The notes under the pieces are model-generated. The model saw nothing but the letters and a program-made list of their open reading frames with translations. It was not told where the DNA came from and searched no databases. A stretch of DNA of 64,000 bases, taken from contig JAYKKT010000061.1 of the NCBI GenBank assembly GCA_036023115.1, positions 17,521,501-17,585,500 of the forward strand, given 5' to 3'. The first letter of the stretch is position 1, and each line of letters begins with the position of its first letter. A program made the translations under genes and the position numbers. Origin of the DNA: Brasenia schreberi. Taxonomy: Eukaryota; Streptophyta; Magnoliopsida; Nymphaeales; Cabombaceae. This document shows, in pieces, positions 58,976 to 64,000 of this stretch.

Positions 58976-59049
58976 CTATTCCAAGGATGGGTTATTTCTT
59001 TATTTAGTAAGATTTGTACTAAATCCTCTAAGAGCCATGAGTTCATAAT

Positions 59050-59220
59050 TAGGGGTATGCCTAATTCAGGTTAAACCGAAAATCCGAACCAATCTATCAA
59101 GTTCGGTTCAGGTTTATATACTTCATATTCAGGTAATAAAAATTTGATTTTTGGTTCGGGTTCGGTTTCATGGGATTCAAAACCAAACCGATTGAAAAAC
59201 CAATTTTTTAAAACTTACTT
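59050..59220. repeat. GGTTCGG-rich repeat
   Basis: Repeated AACCGAA, CGGTTC and GGTTCGGGTTCGG words; same motif class as 30.99 and 32.88 kb. Confidence 0.45.
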
Positions 59221-59589
59221 TCCTAGCCTAGTTCACCTCTCTCTCTTAGTGCAGCGTCATTATCATCCTCCTCCCCGTGCAACATTGCCCTCTTAAAACC
59301 TCATTGTCATCCTTCTCTTTGGACAGCGTTCCCCCTCTCACAACTTTGTCCTCCTTTAGCTCCCTGCCTCCCTCCCTCTCTCACCCTCAATCTTTCCTTT
59401 TTGTGACTCACCTTCTCTCATAGGTATAAATTTTACATTTATTGATTTCTTTTCTGTTAATGTATATTGGTTTAATTTATATGTATTTATATATAACAAT
59501 AAAATTTAGTCTACATGTAGATCACATCTCGTGTTGATGGTTAAGAAAAACCATCAATATAAGGTAGAACCATATAAGGTAGAAAGTGA

Positions 59590-59835
59590 CATCGTTGATG
59601 TTGCATATAGTAGTGTATCTTGAATGACAACCATATAAGGTAGAAAGCAACATAATGTAGATGATACTTGATATATTATCATTATTTCTTGTTGTTTTTA
59701 TGCTTATTTGTTGGAATCATTTGAATAATGTACAATTATTCATTGATTACTACTTGTGGTGAAATCTTGGTGGATAAAAAACTATGTTGTTGAGTAGTCG
59801 CTGCATTTATGATTGTTCTTTTTGTGGTGAGCAAT
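59590..59835 (+). repeat. Dispersed repeat, copy 2
   Basis: Plus-strand match to the minus strand of 8465-8700. At its left edge ACCATATAAGGTAGAAAG also occurs twice (about 59567 and 59629), a short local duplication. Confidence 0.75.
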
Positions 59836-60159
59836 GAACCCAAAGGGTATTATCTAAAAAGCTAAAAGAGAAAACCTTGTTTAGTTATTTGTTTTGTATA
59901 TCTACCTTAAAGGCATATTGGCCACAAGATGTCTAAGAAGGTTATTTGTGTATTTCTAGTGAGCCCACAATAAAATAAATAGAAATATCCTTGAGGAAAC
60001 TAAGATAATAAAACAATTATTTGACTTGTTGACATGATGCTCTACTCTGAAATACTCAAGCATAAATGTTAGAGATTGGACACTTTTCTTGCTAAAGCAA
60101 ATAGAAATACCTATGCTCCTTTTTGAAGTTTAGTACATGCTATATTATCTCTACGACGT

Positions 60160-60865
60160 TAGCCACCCAGTGGGGGTTGAGGCTAGAGCAGTCTGAACAG
60201 AGGTTGAAGACAGTCAACATGAACGCAAAAAAGTGGCTGGGATAGTTAGGGCTTGTCGTGTCCAAGTTGGGTGTTGGAACGGTAGCCTAGATTTTATAGT
60301 AAGCACACTTGATGATTTTGGAATTGTGCTTGGATGTGATTTCTTCCGTGCAGCCAAGATGATGGCCGCACCACACCTTGGTAGATTGGTGTGCGTGGAT
60401 CTCACACAACCAAGGTTTGTACCATAGTGTGACTCGGGTAAGGCTCCCAACCTTTCGACCTGTGGAACGATATATTTGTCAGCTATGTAGCTCAAAACCG
60501 GTCTTCGTAAGGGACATCTGACATTACTCGCAGTTTTGAGAGAGGATGAGAGGGATTTAGGGGAAAAGAGGGCTCCATCAGAGATAGAGCGGGTGTTGCT
60601 CACCTTCCAGGATGTGATGCCACCAGAACTCCCAAAGAGTCTGCCACCTAGGTGGAGTACCGATCATGCGATTGTGTTGGAGCCGGGGGTGAGAGCACCG
60701 TCCAAAGCCGCCTATAGGATGAGTCCTCAGGAGTTAGAGAAGCTCAGGAGACAGTTGGAGGAGCTCCTAGAAGCGGGGATGGTATAACCATCGAAGTCAC
60801 CCTTTGGTTCGTCAGTACTTTTCCAGAAAAAGTTACATGGTTCACTACCGGAAATAGACCTCACT
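60160..60865 (+). pseudogene. Ty3/Gypsy protease-RT junction fragment
   Basis: Plus strand: WNGSLDFIVSTLDDFGIVLG then CDFFRAAKMM is the C-terminal part of the retropepsin region (family: G.LDF.VV.MDDF.VVLG.DFL). After a frameshift comes LREDERDLGEKRAPSEIERV, then LLTFQDVMPPELPKSLPPR and DHAIVLEPGVRAPSKAAYRM, then SPQELEKLRRQLEELLEAGM and PSKSPFGSSVLFQKK. This is the conserved entry to Gypsy reverse transcriptase (family: FKDVMPPELPK.LPPRR..DH.IEL..GA.PP). The RT is cut right after KLHGSLP at about 60855, where long-LTR sequence begins. Two internal stops (TAG near 60425, TAA near 60785). Confidence 0.85.
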
Positions 60866-60879
60866 CAGACATTCGAGAC

Positions 60880-61990
60880 AAATCTTTGTCAGAAAATTGG
60901 AGGTTTAGAAAAACTGATATATTTTTGTGCTCAGGCCTCCAATTTCTATGAAATTGATTTTGTTGGAAAGCTATAGATTTCAGCTTTTAAAAGAGACTAT
61001 TTTTAATAAATTTGGTTCATTGTGTACAAAGATATTCAGGAATAACCCAACCTGTATCATAGGAACTTCTGGTTTTCCAGAATCTGTTCTGATTTTTGTA
61101 AAACTTTTTTGATTTTGTTAATGATGTTTAATAAACCCAAAATTCTTGAAATTTTTATCAAAAGTTACTCTGTATGTCTAAATTAGAAGTGTCAATTTTT
61201 GACATATTTGGAGCAAGGGATAATCAAAGAGAAATCTTTTACCGAATACGTGCAGAGTGCAGAAAAACATATTTTAGATTTTCCAGAACTGTGTTTGTGT
61301 TTTAATCCGAATTAAAACGAATCTATAGCTAGAAAACAATAGGCTAAATCCTAGGGATCACGTGAACATGGGGAGATCAAGAGGTTCATGATCTTAAGTT
61401 GTGTTATAGAGTCGAAAGAACCAATATCGAAAGCATGTAACAAAGGCCGCATGAAAGAAAGATAGGGTTGTCCTGCGAATCTGAATCAATACATCTTCAT
61501 GGAGAGTTAAGCTCCTTAATTACAAATCCATAATATTTATTGAAAAAGGAGATGATTGGAACAAGGAAGAACCTGTGATAGAAGGCAGAGGAAAGTCTGC
61601 AACTGGTGGTTGGAGGCGGGCAACAACCTCATTTCTTTCTCTCCCTCCCTCTCTTTCTTTGTCTCTTTCTCTCCCTCTTGCAGGATGGTTTGCTGAACTC
61701 GGATTGATGGTTTGCAGTACCTTTGAGGCCCCTTTTATAGGCCAAAGGATGCCTCTTTGCTACAAATTCTCATAAGGCAAGTTGCCTTATTGAAAAAGGC
61801 AGTACTTTGGCAAGTGAATGATGGCCATTCTTGCCAAAATATGTCCATTCGTTTTTAGGCAAGTGAGGTGCTGTACATGCCTTCCAAATATGTCACCTGG
61901 CCGTCTTTTGGCAAGTGGGCTCAGACAAAACGAGTTTGCTCAGGTTGGTTTGGCCAGCTGCCTGTGAAAGGTAAGTCTTCTTGCTTAATC
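60880..61990 (-). repeat. Fragment of the long Gypsy LTR family
   Basis: Collinear with 36640-38150 of the solo LTR at 36-39 kb. Landmarks: CCAATTTCTATGAAATTG, GGTTCATTGTGTACAAAGAT, ATAACCCAACCTGTAT, AGGAACTTCTGGTTTT and GAGCTCCTTAATTACAA-type blocks, then a CT-rich tract and the minus-strand TATA. It lacks both the U5 end and the U3 end; the U3 side is replaced by host-gene fragments at 62 kb. Confidence 0.8.
61712..61752 (-). promoter_or_regulatory. LTR TATA box inside inverted repeat
   Basis: Minus-strand CCTATAAAAGG lies between CCTTTG (61720-61725) and CAAAGG (61743-61748); the inner GGCC pair (61727-61730 and 61740-61743) can extend the stem. Confidence 0.6.
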
Positions 61991-62006
61991 CAAGCTTCCT
62001 CTGGTT

Positions 62007-62425
62007 CATCGTGGTGTATCATATGCCTTCCCATCGTTTATCAACTTCTCTGTCATTTTCATTAGATCAAGGAAGTAATCAAAGGTGTAAGTGACTTTCT
62101 CATATTTAATTCCCAATGTGTCTATATATAACAAGATATTCTCCACAAACTCGTTGCTTTTCTTGGTAGGATTTGTGTCATCAAATCACACAATTAGCCT
62201 TCCTTGGTATTTTTGAGCAAGATATTGGTTCAGAAGTGCAGCCTTGGAATGACCAATGTGAAGGTAACCACTGGGCTCTGGAGCAAAGCGTAGGACAACC
62301 TTACCAACTTCCGCTCCAGGAAGCTCCACGTCAAATGGACATACAGACTTGTCGCTAATTTCTGCATTTGATGCAGCCTCCACCTCTTTCTGTTTCACAG
62401 ATTTTGGCTTGCCTTATGAAACAAC
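62007..62425 (-). pseudogene. Cytosolic-type glutamyl-tRNA synthetase fragment
   Basis: The minus-strand reading frame gives [38 protein letters not shown], then [19 protein letters not shown] (class I synthetase HIGH signature, here H-I-G-H) and [17 protein letters not shown] follows where Arg is expected, then FDDTNPTKKSNEFVEN, LGIKYEKVTYTFDYF and MTEKLINDGKAYDTPR. This is the start of the Rossmann catalytic domain of plant/archaeal-type GluRS. The N-terminal GST-like domain and everything after DTPR (including the KMSKS loop) are absent. It is one uninterrupted block next to LTR sequence, so it is a captured or retrotransposed gene piece. Confidence 0.85.
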
Positions 62426-62435
62426 GCCATCCTTC

Positions 62436-63070
62436 TCACAGCTGTGCGGGAATCCCATATGCTAAGTATGCATACATAACCAAGAGAATTGTAGACGTTG
62501 ATCCATAATACCAGTTTGGCAACTCCCCCTTTTGGCTTTTTTTCGAAGATGAAACATGCGAGTCATACTTCGGTGCCTTCCTTGACACAGGAGATGATTT
62601 TCTGTGGGCCCTTAGAACCCCAACAACATGTCCATCGTAATGTGTTTCTAATAAATCCAAGAACTTTCTTGATACAGCAAGAAACAGTTCCACGCCCTGA
62701 TTAGCAACATATGCACCATATTTATCTTGCAAAGCCGGAATGCCATTAAAATGACCTGTCAATAGCTCTGCTCGACTAAGAACACTTGTCACAAAATCCC
62801 CTCGCATCTCAATTGCCCATTTTATGTTTCGAACAAAAGAGACAATACCCCAGCAAAATCACGGTCTGCCTCCCTTGAAACATGAAGCTTCAGTGAGCCA
62901 CCAATTGTAGTAAAGTCAAAGATGGAATTGGCCAAATGAACTAATGAACTCTTGTCCAAGAGATAAGGCCATCCGAATTTACCTTTTTTTTTTAGGCAGG
63001 AAAGTTTTTGGATGAATTGCCAGTGTGAACACGCTCTTGTCAGTGTGAACATGGGAGTGTCTATCTCCAA
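62436..63070 (-). pseudogene. Conserved-looking coding fragment of unidentified host gene
   Basis: Two minus-strand frames join across a small frameshift at about 62815: GWPYLLDKSSLVHLANSIFD, FTTIGGSLKLHVSREADRDF and AGVLSLLFET, then KWAIEMRGDFVTSVLSRAEL, LTGHFNGIPALQDKYGAYVA, NQGVELFLAVSRKFLDLLET and HYDGHVVGVLRAHRKSSPVS. The composition (helical, balanced, no repeats) is that of a real protein domain, not of a retroelement. I cannot name the family. It is not the N-terminal domain of GluRS, although it lies directly upstream of that fragment in the same orientation. The last about 25 codons (WYYGSTSTILLV..) look like non-coding sequence, as after a lost splice site. Confidence 0.55.
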
Positions 63071-63291
63071 GGGTCAAGTGGGTCATGGGCTAGGTTGTGT
63101 AAAAATGTAGGTCGAAGCAAGTGAGTCCTATCCCATGAGCCAAGAAGGAATAAGACTATGCACCTTACAAATTCCAACTTAAAGACCATATGCAAGAGCT
63201 TGGTCATGTATGTGAATTTTGGAGATAGTATCGGTCATTTCTTGTATTTCTGTGTTCATGAAACATGATGGTCTTCCATTCAACTTGCTTG

Positions 63292-64000
63292 TGTAAACAC
63301 TCAAAATTTTAATGTTTTCAAAAACTCCTGAATTTCGAAAACCAGTTTAAAGCCTTTATGAACCTTTAAATTCAAAAACCACAAATTTTAAAAGTTTAAA
63401 GTCCTTTTGGGAATGTTTTAAAATAAAGGTTTTAATTCAAGTTAAAAGCCCATGGATTTCAAAACAGATCAAACGAACAGGTGAGACCCGATCCAAATCT
63501 AGCTCAAGATCAAGTCAAAAAGGGAAGGGTGGGCCAAGCCTATCTCAATAAAAGCGAGATTGAAGATTGAATCAAGTTTTCATTTCAAAGCGAGTTCAAT
63601 TTCAAATGCAAAATGGAATCGAGACCATGATGAAGCCATCAAGAATCAAGTGCCGTATGAAACTAAAATCAAGGACCAGACTTATCAAAGATGTAATCAA
63701 TATCCACTTCAAATATGGGATCAACTTCATCAAGTGCAAGCTCAAGGTAGGGCCGAGTGGATCAAACCAAGCATCAAATAAGCAAGTCATAAAATCAAGC
63801 ATTAGCTGGTTAAATGAACTTGATGGAACCTAGGCTAAGGCCGGGTTCACTTGGAGACCAGCCCACATGGGACTAGTCCATTCCACGCCACCACAAGAGG
63901 ACCACCCAACCTTGAATTGGGGCTGGACCTAGGATCCAAACCCGCCCCAATGACCCATCCCCTTGGCCTATAAATAGGGCCAAGGGGTGGGGCGGGTGGA
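63292..64000 (+). mobile_element. 5' part of another long Gypsy LTR (runs off the window)
   Basis: Starts TGTAAACACTCAAAATTTTA at 63292, the same terminus as the reversed ends at 17825 and 24320, here on the plus strand. U3 continues with TTTCAAAACCAG-type sequence, and the TATA box is at 63969-63975. The GCTTG just before it (63287-63291) would be the left target duplication. The right end is outside the window. Confidence 0.8.
63959..63987 (+). promoter_or_regulatory. TATA box in the loop of a perfect 10-bp inverted repeat
   Basis: CCCCTTGGCC (63959-63968), loop TATAAATAG (63969-63977), GGCCAAGGGG (63978-63987). All ten pairs are Watson-Crick. It is the core promoter of the plus-oriented LTR. 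Confidence 0.8.

Noticed and set aside
1..64000. Bacterial-style operons, defence or toxin systems
   Set aside because: Spliceosomal introns, plant LTR/LINE families and tRNA-iMet primer sites show plant nuclear DNA; no such loci were seen.

Overview
This is plant nuclear DNA: about 64 kb, AT-rich, with one recognisable host gene in a dense mass of nested, mostly decayed transposable elements. The gene encodes a plant DCC-family (DUF393) protein with plant-type spliceosomal introns. The repeats are plant Ty3/Gypsy elements with very long LTRs, Ty1/Copia elements primed by initiator-tRNA-Met, RTE-clade LINEs and hAT elements. Species cannot be named from sequence alone; abundant RTE LINEs with several-kilobase Gypsy LTRs would suit a large angiosperm genome.

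Layout. 0-11.6 kb: decayed Gypsy gag and integrase pieces, AT-rich LTR fragments with a 39-bp satellite, and a 542-bp insert between perfect 55-bp direct repeats. 11.7-13.5 kb: a BED-finger hAT transposase pseudogene (minus). 13.6-19.1 kb: a minus-strand Gypsy gag with leader and tRNA-Met primer site, split by a 3,424-bp solo LTR (14402-17825, target duplication GGGAC). 19.5-24.3 kb: an LTR end, a second Gypsy gag, and a 2.4-kb LTR. 24.3-26.3 kb: a Copia gag-protease pseudogene and a minisatellite. 28282-30927: a complete short element with two LTRs, TSD TCAAG and only a gag pseudogene inside (TR-GAG type). 31-33.6 kb: GGTTC-rich repeats, microsatellites and two unexplained short ORFs. 34-40.2 kb: an RTE LINE split in mid-codon-frame by a 3.3-kb solo LTR (TSD GAGTA), which itself carries a 59-bp LINE tail with a 14-bp TSD.

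41.6-57.4 kb: the DCC gene, seven exons on the plus strand. Its introns hold LINE pieces and, in intron 5, a roughly 1.07-kb hAT-like element (TSD TGTATCAT) interrupted by a complete 5.6-kb Copia (48145-53763, TSD AGAAC). The gene has a GC splice donor, an exon with no in-phase GT donor and a shifted C-terminus, so it may be decaying. 57.6-64 kb: a SINE candidate, Gypsy integrase and protease/RT fragments, a further LTR fragment, an exon-like fragment of cytosolic glutamyl-tRNA synthetase beside an unidentified conserved coding fragment, and the start of another long LTR.

No defence locus, CRISPR array, rRNA or functional tRNA gene was seen. The most unusual signal is that in each promoter-bearing long LTR the TATA box lies in the loop of an inverted repeat whose stem sequence differs between copies while pairing is kept. 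One of these LTRs also carries an array of GGCC-type hairpins.
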